Assembly: GCF_000411975.1 (NCBI RefSeq)
Contig: NZ_ASXG01000014.1
Coordinates: forward strand, 1 to 64,000
DNA: 64,000 nucleotides
Origin: Amycolatopsis orientalis DSM 43388
GTDB lineage: Bacteria; Actinomycetota; Actinomycetes; Mycobacteriales; Pseudonocardiaceae
Direction of reading: 5' to 3'
The first letter of the stretch is position 1, and each line of letters starts with the position of its first letter. A program made the position numbers and the translations under genes. This document shows, piece by piece, positions 42,339 to 51,943 of this stretch. The notes under the pieces are model-generated. The model was not told where the DNA came from. It saw nothing but the letters and a program-made list of their open reading frames with translations, and ran no database searches.

Positions 42339-42976
42339 CGCTTCGCGTGGTACTGGCCGACGACCAGGCAGTGGTGCGCGAAGGCCTCGTCACGCTCCTC
42401 GGACTGCTGCCGGGCATCGAGGTGGTAGGCGCGGCTTCGGACGGCGTACAGGCTCTCGAGCTGGTCGGCGAGCACCAGCCGGACGTACTGCTGGTCGACC
42501 TGCGCATGCCGAACCGTGACGGCGTCGAGACAACGGAGTTGGTCCGCGCGCAGCATCCGAAGACCGAAGTCGTCGTCCTCACCACGTACGCCGACGACGA
42601 GTCCCTGCTCGCCGCGCTCAAGGCAGGCGCGCGCGGCTTCCTCACCAAGGACGCCGACGCCGACGCGATCGTCCGCGCGCTCCGCTCGGCCGCGGCCGGC
42701 CAGTCCACTGTGGACGGAGCGCTCCAGCAACGGCTGGTGGCTGCCGCGACGAGCCGCGCCCCGGTGCACCCGAAAGAGCTGGAAGGCCTCACCGCGCGCG
42801 AAGTCGAGGTGCTGCGGCTGATCGCGGCCGGCCTGTCGAACACGGAGATCGCGCGCACCCTCGTAGTCAGCGAGGCGACGGTGAAGACGCACGTCAACCA
42901 CCTGTTCTCCAAGGCCGGTCTGCGCGACCGCGCCCAAGCCGTCGCCTTCGCCTACCGCGCGGGAATCGCCGAGTAG
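42335..42976 (+). CDS. NarL-family response regulator
   Basis: The product has 213 residues. A receiver domain with phospho-acceptor Asp55 (LLVDLRMPN) is followed by a LuxR-type HTH (LTAREVEVLRLIAAGLSNTEIARTL, with VSEATVKTHVNHLFSKAGLRDR). The GTG at 42335 overlaps the kinase stop (GTGA); an ATG at 42308 is possible but would overlap more. It is the partner of the kinase just upstream. Its last 25 bp overlap the convergent X-Pro peptidase-like gene. Confidence 0.9.
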   Translation: MTLRVVLADDQAVVREGLVTLLGLLPGIEVVGAASDGVQALELVGEHQPDVLLVDLRMPNRDGVETTELVRAQHPKTEVVVLTTYADDESLLAALKAGARGFLTKDADADAIVRALRSAAAGQSTVDGALQQRLVAAATSRAPVHPKELEGLTAREVEVLRLIAAGLSNTEIARTLVVSEATVKTHVNHLFSKAGLRDRAQAVAFAYRAGIAE

Positions 42977-44778
42977 AACGCCTGCTTCCCGCCGACGATC
43001 GGCAACGTCACCGTCGTCCCGGTCAGGTCCAGCGACAGCCCGGCGCCGGGCTGCGGCCGCAGCGTGAAGTCGTGGTCGCTGGAGGCCAGCACGAACTCCA
43101 GGCGATGCCCGGCGGCCACGACGTAGTCCTTCGGCATCAGCGAAACCTCGATGCGGTACCGCTGTCCGGGGGTGATCGGCGACGTGACCGACGGGCTGAT
43201 CCGGTTCTGCGGATCCGTCCAGCCGCGGCTGATCACGTGCGAAGTGCCGTCCGGCGCGCGGTCCAGCAGCACCGCGGTGACGTTCGCGGCCGGGCGGTCG
43301 AACGACAGCCGCAGCTCGGCTTTCGCGGCGCCGGACACCCGGACCGGCGCGGTGGTCGCGGAAGTGCGGTAGCGCAAGCGGTTCCCGGACGACGCCGCGT
43401 CCGCGAGCTGTTCGATCTTCTTGCTCGCGTCGTCGGCCAGCGTCTCGACGGTCGGACGGCCGGGCACCGGCCGCCGGTCGAGCGTCCCGGTCGAACGTCC
43501 GCCCGGCCACGGGTGCAATTCGACGTCCGAGGTGCCCGGTGCGGGCCAGTCGGCCTCGTCGACCCACGACTTGTCCTCGCGCTGAATGGTCGCCTTCGGC
43601 TCGCGCTCGATTCCGTTGCCGATGCCGTAGAGGTAGTGCGACATCCACTTGTTCAGCGTCGTGAGCCAGACGTCGCGGCGCAGCGAAATCGGGTCCGCGT
43701 GCCCGGATTGGTGCAACCAGATCTTGTGCTCGACGCCGTGCTTCTTCAGCGCCTCGTACCAGGTGGCGACCTGCTCGGTCTTCACGTTCCAGTCGTTCAG
43801 CCCGTGCACCGCGAGCACCGACGCGTGCACCTTGCCGACGTCATCGCGGTAGTTCCGCACGTCCCAGAACTGGCTGTAGTCCCCGGTCACGCGGTCCTGC
43901 GCGGCGGTCAGGCCGTCGAGCACCGGACGGCAGATCTGCCGGTCCGCGCGCGAGTAGACGTAGCCGGCGAGCACGTCCGTGTCCTCGCCCTGGTATCCGC
44001 CGGGAGCCACGACCGCGCCCGCGTTGCGGTAGTAGCCGTACCAGCTCGAAATGGCCGCGATCGGCACGATCGTCTCGAGTCCTTCGACGCCGGTGCTGGC
44101 CACTGCGTTGGGCAGCGTGCCGTTGTAGGACACGCCCATCATCCCGGTCTTCCCGGTGCTCCAGCTCGCCGCGACCGGCGCTCCGGCCTGGTCGTGCGCG
44201 GAAGCCCGGCCGTTCAGCCAGTCGACCACCGAGCGCGCGCCGATCGTCTCGTTGACGTCTCCGGTCGTCGGACAGCCGGTCGACAGCCCGGTGCCGAGGG
44301 ATTCGCCGTACACGACCGCGAATCCGCGCGCGGTGAAGTAGTCCTGGTAGCTCCACCCGATCGGGGGCGCGACGTGCGGACCCGGCACGTACAGCTCGGT
44401 GTCGACGTTGTGGTTCGGCACGTCGTTGCCGCCCGCGAAATACGGGCTCGCTTCGTACACGACTGGCACCTTCATGCCCTGCTCCGTGGCGCGCGGACGC
44501 ACCACCTGCGCGTGTACGAGGTCCGGCTTGCCGTCGTGGTCGCTGTCGACGGGCGCGGTGACCCAGACGTCCTCGCGAATCACGTCCGCCGGATCGAAGA
44601 CCGGCTGCGCTTGACCGTCGGCGAAAACCGGCGCTGGCGGCGAAGCCGCTTCGGCGACCGCGGGCACGGACAACGTGGCCACTGCGACGAAAACGGCAGC
44701 GACCCGAGCGGCAACTCCCACCAGAACCCCCAAGCTGGACGAAGCAGGCGAGCACGTTGAGACTTCCGTCAACCGCAA
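42952..44778 (-). CDS. Secreted X-Pro dipeptidyl-peptidase-like (CocE/NonD) hydrolase
   Basis: The product has 608 residues. A signal sequence (about 18-45, ending in VAEAASPP) leads an alpha/beta hydrolase with nucleophile Ser in GVSYNGT, the S15/CocE mark, plus HGLNDWNV for the acid region and QSGHADP for the His. A C-terminal jelly-roll begins around 470 (NRLRYRTSATTAPVRVSG). Known: such enzymes cleave X-Pro dipeptides or esters outside the cell. The start is uncertain: GTG near 44727 would also give a good signal. It is divergent from the MuiA-like gene. Confidence 0.82.
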   Translation of the reverse strand: MRLTEVSTCSPASSSLGVLVGVAARVAAVFVAVATLSVPAVAEAASPPAPVFADGQAQPVFDPADVIREDVWVTAPVDSDHDGKPDLVHAQVVRPRATEQGMKVPVVYEASPYFAGGNDVPNHNVDTELYVPGPHVAPPIGWSYQDYFTARGFAVVYGESLGTGLSTGCPTTGDVNETIGARSVVDWLNGRASAHDQAGAPVAASWSTGKTGMMGVSYNGTLPNAVASTGVEGLETIVPIAAISSWYGYYRNAGAVVAPGGYQGEDTDVLAGYVYSRADRQICRPVLDGLTAAQDRVTGDYSQFWDVRNYRDDVGKVHASVLAVHGLNDWNVKTEQVATWYEALKKHGVEHKIWLHQSGHADPISLRRDVWLTTLNKWMSHYLYGIGNGIEREPKATIQREDKSWVDEADWPAPGTSDVELHPWPGGRSTGTLDRRPVPGRPTVETLADDASKKIEQLADAASSGNRLRYRTSATTAPVRVSGAAKAELRLSFDRPAANVTAVLLDRAPDGTSHVISRGWTDPQNRISPSVTSPITPGQRYRIEVSLMPKDYVVAAGHRLEFVLASSDHDFTLRPQPGAGLSLDLTGTTVTLPIVGGKQAFYSAIPAR

Positions 44779-44806
44779 GTTGCGTCAACCGACTAACGTC
44801 GGAGCC

Positions 44807-46330
44807 ATGGACGCACCGATAGTCACGGTCACGGTCTATCCGCAGCACGCGCGCGTCACCCGCCGCTGTCACGTCACTCCGGCTGACGGGTCGCGCGTAG
44901 AGATCACGGGTCTCCCCCTGTCGCTCGACGCTGCTTCGGTGCGCGTCAGCGGTACGGGCGACGCGTTGGTCACGGGCGTCGACGTCGCGTACGCGCAACA
45001 CGCCGCACCTGCGGACCCAACGCTGCGCGCGCTCGTGGAGCAGCGTCGCGTGGCTCAAGCGACTGTCGACGAGGTCGCGGACGATGAGAGTGCCGCAGCG
45101 GCGCGTGTCGACCTATTGACGGGTGTCTCGCGACGCAGCGGAGCAAGCTTCGCGAAGGCGTTGGCTGGCGGGGACGCGGAACCAGGGCGTGTCCAGGAAG
45201 TGAGCGAAGCACTCAGCACGCAGTTAGCCGTAGCGCTCAAGGAACGTCGCGCGCTCTCCACGAAGCTGGAACGCCTGCGCGAAGACCTCGCCGCGCTCGA
45301 CCGGCAGATCGAAACTCGCAGCGCACAGTCCGAACAGGACAGTTCAACCATCGTGGTGGAGCTGGAATCCCCGGCCACCGCGGACATCGAACTGTCCTAT
45401 GTGGTCCCCGGCGCGCGCTGGGAGCCAGGCTACGACGTCCGGGTACGCGGAACCGACGTCACCGTCACCTCGTACGGGCTCGTCAGCCAGCACACCGGCG
45501 AGGACTGGCCGGAGTGCGAGCTGACGCTGTCCACCGCCCGCCCGGCGAACACCGTGGTGATCCCGGAACTCCAGCCCTGGTACCTGGACCGGCGGCAACC
45601 GGAGCGCCGCTCGATGGTGCCGCCCGCACCCGGTGCCGCGATGGCGTACGGCGGTGCCGCGCCCGCCGGTCGAGACGGCTTCGCCGCGCACGTCGCCGAA
45701 GTCGAGCAAGGCACCACCGCGGTCACCTTCCGCCCCGCTCGTCCGGTCGCGATCCCGTCCGGCGCGCAAGGCCACCGGACGACGCTCGCGCAGCTGGAAT
45801 TCACCGCGGAACTCGACTACGTAACCGCGCCGACGCAGGCCGAAGAGGCCTACCTGCGCGCGAAGGTCGTCAACACCGGCGAGCACACGCTCCGCGCCGG
45901 CCGCGCCGCGGTGTTCCACGAAGCCGAATTCGTCGGCAGCACACAGCTGGAACTGTGGGCGCCCGGCGAGGAACGCGAACTCGCGCTGGGCGTCGACGAC
46001 CGCATCCGGGTCGAACGCGAACTGGTCAAGCGCAGCGCCGGCAAGGCGACGTTCTCCGCACAACGCCGCCGCGAAGCCGACTACCGGACGACGGTCACCA
46101 ACCACAGCCCGCGCGAAGCCGTGGTGGCCGTGCTCGATCAGGCCCCGGTCTCGCGGGACGACGCGATCACCGTGCGGGACCTGCGGCTCAGCCCGGAGCC
46201 GGTCGAACGCACCGAACTGGGCCAGTTCACCTGGCGGCTCACGATCGCGCCCGGAGCGTCCGCGACGGTCTCGCTCGGCTACCGGGTGGACGTCGCGAAG
46301 GGCGTCGAGCTCAGCGGCTGGCGGGAGTGA
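44807..46330 (+). CDS. MuiA-like (DUF4139/DUF4140) protein
   Basis: The product has 507 residues. An N-terminal DUF4140 part (TVTVYPQHARVTRRC), a central coiled coil (ALKERRALSTKLERLREDLAALDRQIE) and a C-terminal DUF4139 beta domain (from IELSYVVPGARWEPGYDVRV) are typical of MuiA-family proteins. Known: named for mucoidy inhibitor in Proteobacteria; in actinobacteria its role is unknown. ATG at 44807 follows GGAG. It has no signal peptide. The end lies four bases from the convergent CBS gene. Confidence 0.8.
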   Translation: MDAPIVTVTVYPQHARVTRRCHVTPADGSRVEITGLPLSLDAASVRVSGTGDALVTGVDVAYAQHAAPADPTLRALVEQRRVAQATVDEVADDESAAAARVDLLTGVSRRSGASFAKALAGGDAEPGRVQEVSEALSTQLAVALKERRALSTKLERLREDLAALDRQIETRSAQSEQDSSTIVVELESPATADIELSYVVPGARWEPGYDVRVRGTDVTVTSYGLVSQHTGEDWPECELTLSTARPANTVVIPELQPWYLDRRQPERRSMVPPAPGAAMAYGGAAPAGRDGFAAHVAEVEQGTTAVTFRPARPVAIPSGAQGHRTTLAQLEFTAELDYVTAPTQAEEAYLRAKVVNTGEHTLRAGRAAVFHEAEFVGSTQLELWAPGEERELALGVDDRIRVERELVKRSAGKATFSAQRRREADYRTTVTNHSPREAVVAVLDQAPVSRDDAITVRDLRLSPEPVERTELGQFTWRLTIAPGASATVSLGYRVDVAKGVELSGWRE

Positions 46331-46334
46331 CGCG

Positions 46335-46766
46335 TCAGCCCTGGGAGATGTAGGCCTCCAGCTGTTCCTGGCTCTGCTCCAGCTGCTCCATCCGGATCTT
46401 CACCACGTCGCCGATGCTCACGATCCCGGCGAGGCGCCCGCCGTCGAGCACCGGCACGTGCCGGATCCGCCGTTCGGTCATCACGACGCTGAGCTGGTCC
46501 ACCGGATCGTCCGGGGTGCAGCTGGCGACCATGGTGGTCATGATGTCGGCGACCGGCCCCTGAAGGACCGAGGGCCCGTGCTCGTGGAGCTTGCGCACGA
46601 CGTCGCGTTCGGACACGATCCCGGCGATCCCGCCTTCGGCGTCCACCACGACCATCGCGCCGACGTTGTGCCGGGCGAGTCCCGCCAGCAGCTCGGCGAC
46701 CGTCGTCCCCGGCGACACAGTGGCGACCGTCGCGCCCTTGCGCTGAAGCACATCCGCAATCCGCAT
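46335..46766 (-). CDS. Paired-CBS-domain protein
   Basis: The product has 143 residues. Two CBS domains (about 5-60 and 72-130) are clear from GAMVVVDAEGGIAGIVSERDVV and HVPVLDGGRLAGIVSIGDVV. A short charged C-terminus follows. Known: CBS pairs bind adenosyl ligands such as AMP or NAD and control partner proteins. No fused effector is present. The ATG at 46766 has an upstream GAGGAGAGGGC site. It is convergent with the MuiA-like gene at a 4-bp gap. Confidence 0.85.
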   Translation of the reverse strand: MRIADVLQRKGATVATVSPGTTVAELLAGLARHNVGAMVVVDAEGGIAGIVSERDVVRKLHEHGPSVLQGPVADIMTTMVASCTPDDPVDQLSVVMTERRIRHVPVLDGGRLAGIVSIGDVVKIRMEQLEQSQEQLEAYISQG

Positions 46767-46864
46767 GGCGATGCCCTCTCCTCGGTGAGTCGGGTCACCC
46801 CAGGTTAGGGCTCCGCCGCCGAGTGCGAAAGTCCAGCGGGACGCGTCCGTTCGTGGTAACGCGC

Positions 46865-48274
46865 TCATCCGTCGAGCACCCGGCGCAACCGGGCGAGACC
46901 AGGACCGATCTCCTCCGCCGCGATCGCGCCGTAGCCGAACAGCAGCCCGTGCCGCCGCGCCTCGACGGAGAAATCGCCGAGCGAAAACAGCCGGACGCCC
47001 ACCCCGGCCGCCTTTCGCGCGAAGCCGCGCAAATCCCGATCCGCCGACGCGCTCAGGTGCAGCCCCGCCGACGCGGGCACCGGTTCCAGCAGGTCGCCGA
47101 ACCCGGCCCGGAGGCGGTCCACGAGGAGGTCGTGCCGGGCGCGGTAGATGCCGCGCATCCGGCGGACGTGCCGGGCGAAGCCGCCTTCGGCGAGGAAGGC
47201 CGCGACCACTGCCTGTTCGATGCCGGGCGAATGCCAGTCGGCGAGGTATTTCGCCTTCACGATCGCTTCCGCCAATGCGGGCGGAGCGGCGAGGAAACCC
47301 AGCCGCAGCGCGGGTGACAGGACCTTCGAGAACGAGCCGACGTAGACCACCCGGCCGTGGGAATCCAAGCTGTGCAACGGTTCCAGCGGGCGCCCGGAGT
47401 AGCGGAATTCGGTGTCGTAGTCGTCCTCGACCACCACTGCCCCGTGGTCCTCGGCCCAATCCAGCAACGCGCGCCGGCGAGCTGGCGACATCGCGACCCC
47501 GAGCGGGTACTGATGCGAAGGCGTCACGTGCACCAGCCGCGTGCCCGGCGGGATCGCGTCGACCACGATGCCCTCGTCGTCCACCGGAACCGGCGCGACG
47601 CGCACCCCGAGCGTGCCCAGCAGCAGCCGCGGCGGCGGATAGCCGGGATCTTCGACGGCGGCCAGATCTCCGGGCCGCAACAGAACCCGGGCCACGAGGT
47701 CGATCGTCTGCTGCGCGCCCGAGGTGATCACGAGGTGTTCCGGGAGCACCCGAACGTTCCGGGACACCGCGAGGTGCCGCGCGAGTTCGGTGCGCAGCCG
47801 CCGATCGCCTTGCGGTTCGCCGTAAGTCATCAGCTCCGCGCGGGAACTGCGCAACGCCTGGGTCGTCAGCCGTCGCCAGGTATCGAACGGAAACAGCCGC
47901 ACATCCGGTACCCCGGCGCGGAAATCGAACTGCGGCGGGTTGGTGAACGCTTTCGGCGGCGAAGGCACGTCTGTCCACTCCGGACGCGGCTGAACCCCCT
48001 CCGCGGACCCGGCCGGTTCGGCGGGCCTCGGCGCGGCACCGGCGCGCACGTAGGTACCGGCGCCGACCCGTCCGGTGAGAAATCCTTCCGCGGTGAGGCG
48101 TTCGTACGCAGCGGTGACGGTGGTGCGCGAAACGGCCAGCTGGTGTGCCAGTTCGCGGGTCGGCGGAAGCACGTCGCCGTCGCGGAGCCGTCCGTCGAGC
48201 ACCGCCTCGCGGATCTGGCGGTAGATCGCATCGCGATGGCCGCGGGTGCCGGACAGGTCCAGGTGCAGGTCCAC
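46865..48274 (-). CDS. MocR/GntR-type PLP-dependent transcriptional regulator
   Basis: The product has 469 residues. It has an N-terminal GntR winged helix (DAIYRQIREAVLDGRLRDGDVLPPTRELAHQL, VSRTTVTAAYERL) and a fold-type I aminotransferase domain with Lys in SFSKVLSPALRLGFL. Known: MocR proteins bind pyridoxal phosphate and regulate vitamin B6 or amino-acid genes. It starts with GTG at 48274 and is divergent from a TIGR03086 gene across 81 bp that holds inverted-repeat sites. That gene is the likely target. Confidence 0.88.
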   Translation of the reverse strand: MDLHLDLSGTRGHRDAIYRQIREAVLDGRLRDGDVLPPTRELAHQLAVSRTTVTAAYERLTAEGFLTGRVGAGTYVRAGAAPRPAEPAGSAEGVQPRPEWTDVPSPPKAFTNPPQFDFRAGVPDVRLFPFDTWRRLTTQALRSSRAELMTYGEPQGDRRLRTELARHLAVSRNVRVLPEHLVITSGAQQTIDLVARVLLRPGDLAAVEDPGYPPPRLLLGTLGVRVAPVPVDDEGIVVDAIPPGTRLVHVTPSHQYPLGVAMSPARRRALLDWAEDHGAVVVEDDYDTEFRYSGRPLEPLHSLDSHGRVVYVGSFSKVLSPALRLGFLAAPPALAEAIVKAKYLADWHSPGIEQAVVAAFLAEGGFARHVRRMRGIYRARHDLLVDRLRAGFGDLLEPVPASAGLHLSASADRDLRGFARKAAGVGVRLFSLGDFSVEARRHGLLFGYGAIAAEEIGPGLARLRRVLDG

Positions 48275-48288
48275 GAATCCAGCCTAGA

Positions 48289-48334
48289 TTGGTCCACCTC
48301 AGTTGGCCCGGCTTTGGCTCTCTTCCTGGACCGA
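48289..48334. promoter_or_regulatory. Inverted-repeat operator in MocR/TIGR03086 gap
   Basis: TTGGTCCA (48289-48296) and TGGACCGA (48327-48334) form an inverted pair with one mismatch, 38 bp apart. A second TTGG at 48303 gives a direct repeat with the first. This is the kind of arrangement MocR proteins bind. A -35/-10 pair is not certain. Confidence 0.4.
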
Positions 48335-48355
48335 TCTGCCGGTTAGCGTGAGCCC

Positions 48356-48934
48356 ATGACCACGTTCGACCTCGACCGGCAGTCCCTGCTCGTCCTCGAC
48401 CCGATCGTCGCGAAGACCACCGCCGCGGACCTCGACCGGCCCACGCCGTGCGCCGGCTGGACGCTCGCGGACCTGCTTCGCCACCAAGTCAGCGAAAACC
48501 ACGCCTTCGCCGAAGCCGCGCGCAACGGCTCCGCGAAGGACTGGGACCGCGGCCAACTCGGCGAAGACCCGTACGCCGCGTACGCAGCTTCAGTGACCGA
48601 CTACCTCGCCGCGTATGGCGAAGCCGACGTCGCGGAGCGCCAGATCGCCATCAACACCTTCGGCACCTTCCCGGGCACCGTCGCGATCGCGATGCACCTC
48701 GTCGACACCGTCGCGCACGGCTGGGACCTCGCCAAAACCCTCGACGTCCCCTACGACCCGGTACCGGAGGCCGTGCACGCCGCGCTGCAGTTCGCGCTCA
48801 TGATTCCGACCGATCCGGAGGAACGCGTCAAGCGAGGCACCTTCGCGCCGGTGGTGCCCGTCGGCGCCGACGAAAGCGAACTGGACCAGTTCCTCGGCCT
48901 GCTGGGCCGCGACCCGCGGTGGCGCGTCAGCTGA
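48356..48934 (+). CDS. TIGR03086-family (DinB-like) metal-binding protein
   Basis: The product has 192 residues. The pattern DRPTPCAGWTLADLLRHQVSENHAFAEAA and DTVAHGWDLAKTLD is that of the actinobacterial TIGR03086 family, a DinB-like four-helix fold with a His-based metal site. Known members are related to mycothiol-dependent enzymes; the substrate is unknown. Divergent placement beside the MocR regulator points to control by it. Its last eight bases overlap the convergent zinc peptidase gene. Confidence 0.82.
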   Translation: MTTFDLDRQSLLVLDPIVAKTTAADLDRPTPCAGWTLADLLRHQVSENHAFAEAARNGSAKDWDRGQLGEDPYAAYAASVTDYLAAYGEADVAERQIAINTFGTFPGTVAIAMHLVDTVAHGWDLAKTLDVPYDPVPEAVHAALQFALMIPTDPEERVKRGTFAPVVPVGADESELDQFLGLLGRDPRWRVS

Positions 48935-49826
48935 CCTGGTCCGCCGGGGCCGACCAGGTGTCGCAGGCGGCCGGACCGGCCCCGGTGTAACCGGCCTTCG
49001 CCCAGGCCAGCTGGTTCGCGCGGGTGCCGTGGTCGCCGCTGTCGTCGGCGCGGCCGTAGTCGGCGACGGCGGCGTTCGCGGTGGCCCGGCTGATCGACCC
49101 GCGATCCGCCGCGGCGTTGAGGAACAGCGCGCCGAAACAGTTCGCCTGCAACTCGATCCGGCGCACGACCGCCTTGTCCGCGTCGCTGGTCGGCTCCGGC
49201 GACCCCATCTCCGTGCTCGCCGCGTCGAGGATGCCGCTCTCGCGCTGGACGTGGTGGCCGTACTCGTGCGCGAGCGTCGCGAGGTGCCGGGCCCGGCTCA
49301 GCCCGGCGTCCGACAGCATCCACTCGGTGGGCGCGTAGATGGTGGCGTCGCCGCCGCAGTAGTACGCGACCGCTTCCTCCCGGGACGGCGCGCTGCCGCA
49401 CGCGCTGGTCTTCGGCAGCGTGACCGACACCTTGACCGGCAGGTTCGGCTCGCCCGCTTTGTCCAGCGCGGGCTGCCACGCCTGTTTCAGGCAGCCCACG
49501 AGCGTCGTGTAGAAGGTCTTGAGCTGCTCCGCGTCCCGGCTGAGGTCCGGCAGGTCGCACGACACCGGACCGAGCGCGACCCCCTTGGCCAGCAGCGGGT
49601 TGCCGCTGAGCTTGCGCACCGGTTTGGCGTCCTGGCGGTCCGGCATCGCGTCGGCGTCCGGGGCCGCGATCGCGTGCCCGGCCACCTCGTGCGGCACCGC
49701 GGCCATCAGCGCGAGCGTGGCCGCGACGATCGCCGCGGCGGCGACCGCGCCCAGCGCTCTGCCCGCTGTGCGGCGCGGGGCCCGCGGCGCCGGAGGAGGC
49801 CAGGAGCCTCCCGCGTGATACGTCAT
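48927..49826 (-). CDS. Neutral zinc metallopeptidase with membrane anchor
   Basis: The product has 299 residues. A Pro-rich N-terminus is followed by a membrane helix (about 24-45) and a YpfJ/zincin-like domain holding HEYGHH (187-192) with a downstream Glu in MGSPEPTSDAD. Cys pairs at 90/112 and 143/157 may form disulfides outside the cell. Known: this family (putative neutral zinc metallopeptidase) is not well studied. It ends with an eight-base overlap of the convergent TIGR03086 gene. Confidence 0.8.
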   Translation of the reverse strand: MTYHAGGSWPPPAPRAPRRTAGRALGAVAAAAIVAATLALMAAVPHEVAGHAIAAPDADAMPDRQDAKPVRKLSGNPLLAKGVALGPVSCDLPDLSRDAEQLKTFYTTLVGCLKQAWQPALDKAGEPNLPVKVSVTLPKTSACGSAPSREEAVAYYCGGDATIYAPTEWMLSDAGLSRARHLATLAHEYGHHVQRESGILDAASTEMGSPEPTSDADKAVVRRIELQANCFGALFLNAAADRGSISRATANAAVADYGRADDSGDHGTRANQLAWAKAGYTGAGPAACDTWSAPADQVS

Positions 49827-49933
49827 TCCTCCCCCTCCCGGCCAGCATACGGAGACCGGCCGCCGTCCTGGATCACGAAACGGGAACGCCGGGCTCCTGG
49901 CCGGATCCGCGAGAGACAGCGAGACTGGACGCT

Positions 49934-51943
49934 ATGACTGTCGAAGATCCGTACCTGTGGCTGGAAGACGTGACGGGCGACGAGGCGCTCGAATGGGTCC
50001 GTTCGCGCAACGCGGAGACGCTGGACGTGCTCACCGCGAGCGAGAGGTTCGGGCAGCTGCGGGACTCGATCCGCGAGGTGCTCGACGCGGGCGGGCGGAT
50101 CCCGTACGTCGTGCGCCGGGGGACGCACTACTACAACTTCTGGCAGGACGCCGACCACCCGCGCGGCCTGTGGCGGCGCACCACGCTGGAGCAGTACCGC
50201 ACCACCGAACCGGACTGGGAGATCCTGCTCGACGTCGACGCGCTCGCCGCGGCCGAGGACGAGAACTGGGTCTGGAAGGGCGCCGCGGTGCTGCGTCCCG
50301 GGCACCGGCTCGGCCTGGTCCAGCTGTCGCGCGGCGGCGCGGACGCGACCGTCGTCCGCGAGTTCGACCTCGACGCGCACGAGTTCGTGGAGAACGGGTT
50401 CACCCTGCCGGAAGCGAAGCACCGGATCGGGTGGATCGACGCGGACCGGGTGTACCTCGGAACGGACTTCGGCCCTGGCTCGCTCACCACCTCCGGATAT
50501 CCGCGGCTGGTCAAGGAATGGCGGCGCGGCACCCCGCTCGAAGACGCGGTTCTCGTCGCCGAGGGCAAGCCGGACGACGTCGCGGTGAGCGCGTACCACG
50601 ATCCGACCGAGGGCTTCGAGCGCGACTTCGTGCGCCGCGCCATCGACTTCTACCGCACCGAGTACTTCGAGCGGACCCTGTCCGGACTGACCAGACTGGA
50701 CCTGCCCGAGGACGTCGAGGTGTCCGTGCACCGCGAATGGCTGCTCGTGCACCCGCGCAGCGCGTGGACCGTCGGCGGCGCCGAACACCCCGCGGGCACG
50801 CTGCTCGCGATCCGCTATGAGGCGTTCAAGTCCGGCGACCGCGAGTTCACCGCGCTGTTCACCCCGGACGCGCACACGTCGCTGGACTACTACGCCTGGA
50901 CTCGCAACCACCTCCTGCTCGCGACCTTGCACGACGTCAAGTCGGAGCTGCGCGTGCTGACGCCCGGCCCGGACGGCTGGGCCGAGGCGGAACTGGGCGG
51001 CGCGCCGGAATTCGGCAGCGCGGAGATCGTCGACACCGAACCGGACGTCGACGACGAGTACCTGGTGGATTCCTCCAGCTACGTCCAGCCGTCCACGCTC
51101 ACCCGCGGCGTCGTCGGCGGCGACGTCGAGGTGCTGAAGCAGGCTCCGGAGTTCTTCGACCCGACCGGGATCGAGGTCAGCCAGTACTTCGCGACCTCGG
51201 ACGACGGCACGAAGATCCCGTACTTCGTGGTCCGTCCGCCCGGCGCGGAGAACGGCCCGACGCTGCTCTACGGATACGGCGGCTTCGAGGTTTCGCTGAC
51301 CCCGTCGTACGGCGGGGTGGTCGGCCGGGCCTGGCTGTCGCGCGGCGGCACGTACGTGGTCGCGAACATCCGCGGCGGCGGCGAATACGGCCCGGAATGG
51401 CACATGCAGGCAGTGAAGGAGAATCGGTACAAGGCGTACCAGGACTTCGCGGCGGTCGCGCGCGATCTCGTCTCGCGCGGCATCACGACGAAGGAACGGC
51501 TCGGCATCCAGGGCGGCAGCAACGGCGGGCTGCTGATGGGCGTCATGCTCACCAGCTACCCGGAGCTGTTCGGCGCGATCGTGTGCCAGGTGCCGTTGCT
51601 CGACATGAAGCGCTACCACCTGTTGCCGGCCGGGGCGTCGTGGATGGCCGAATGGGGCGACCCGGACGTTCCGGAAGAGTGGGAGTACATCTCGAAGTAC
51701 TCGCCGTACCAGAAGGTCTCGGCGGACGGCGACTATCCGCCGATCCTGTTCGTCACCTCCACCCGCGACGACCGCGTGCATCCCGGGCACGCGCGCAAGA
51801 TGGTCGCGCGGATGCGGGAACAGGGCCACGACGTGGAGTACTTCGAGAACATCGAAGGCGGCCACGGAGCGGCGGCGGACAACGAGCAGCTCGCGTTCCG
51901 TTCCGCGGTCGCGTACGAATTCCTCTGGTCGAAGCTTTCCTAG
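49934..51943 (+). CDS. Prolyl oligopeptidase (S9)
   Basis: The product has 669 residues. It has an N-terminal beta-propeller and a C-terminal alpha/beta hydrolase with Ser529 in GGSNGGL, the Asp pair 612/613 in DDRVHPGHA and His644 in EGGHGAA, the complete catalytic triad. No signal peptide is present. Known: it cuts short peptides after proline in the cytoplasm. ATG at 49934 begins the conserved DPYLWLEDV. The last four bases overlap the convergent hypothetical gene. Confidence 0.9.
   Translation: MTVEDPYLWLEDVTGDEALEWVRSRNAETLDVLTASERFGQLRDSIREVLDAGGRIPYVVRRGTHYYNFWQDADHPRGLWRRTTLEQYRTTEPDWEILLDVDALAAAEDENWVWKGAAVLRPGHRLGLVQLSRGGADATVVREFDLDAHEFVENGFTLPEAKHRIGWIDADRVYLGTDFGPGSLTTSGYPRLVKEWRRGTPLEDAVLVAEGKPDDVAVSAYHDPTEGFERDFVRRAIDFYRTEYFERTLSGLTRLDLPEDVEVSVHREWLLVHPRSAWTVGGAEHPAGTLLAIRYEAFKSGDREFTALFTPDAHTSLDYYAWTRNHLLLATLHDVKSELRVLTPGPDGWAEAELGGAPEFGSAEIVDTEPDVDDEYLVDSSSYVQPSTLTRGVVGGDVEVLKQAPEFFDPTGIEVSQYFATSDDGTKIPYFVVRPPGAENGPTLLYGYGGFEVSLTPSYGGVVGRAWLSRGGTYVVANIRGGGEYGPEWHMQAVKENRYKAYQDFAAVARDLVSRGITTKERLGIQGGSNGGLLMGVMLTSYPELFGAIVCQVPLLDMKRYHLLPAGASWMAEWGDPDVPEEWEYISKYSPYQKVSADGDYPPILFVTSTRDDRVHPGHARKMVARMREQGHDVEYFENIEGGHGAAADNEQLAFRSAVAYEFLWSKLS

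Noticed and set aside
46800..46815. Iron box near the CBS gene (AGGTTAGGG)
   Set aside because: Only one half of the IdeR palindrome is present, without the second arm.
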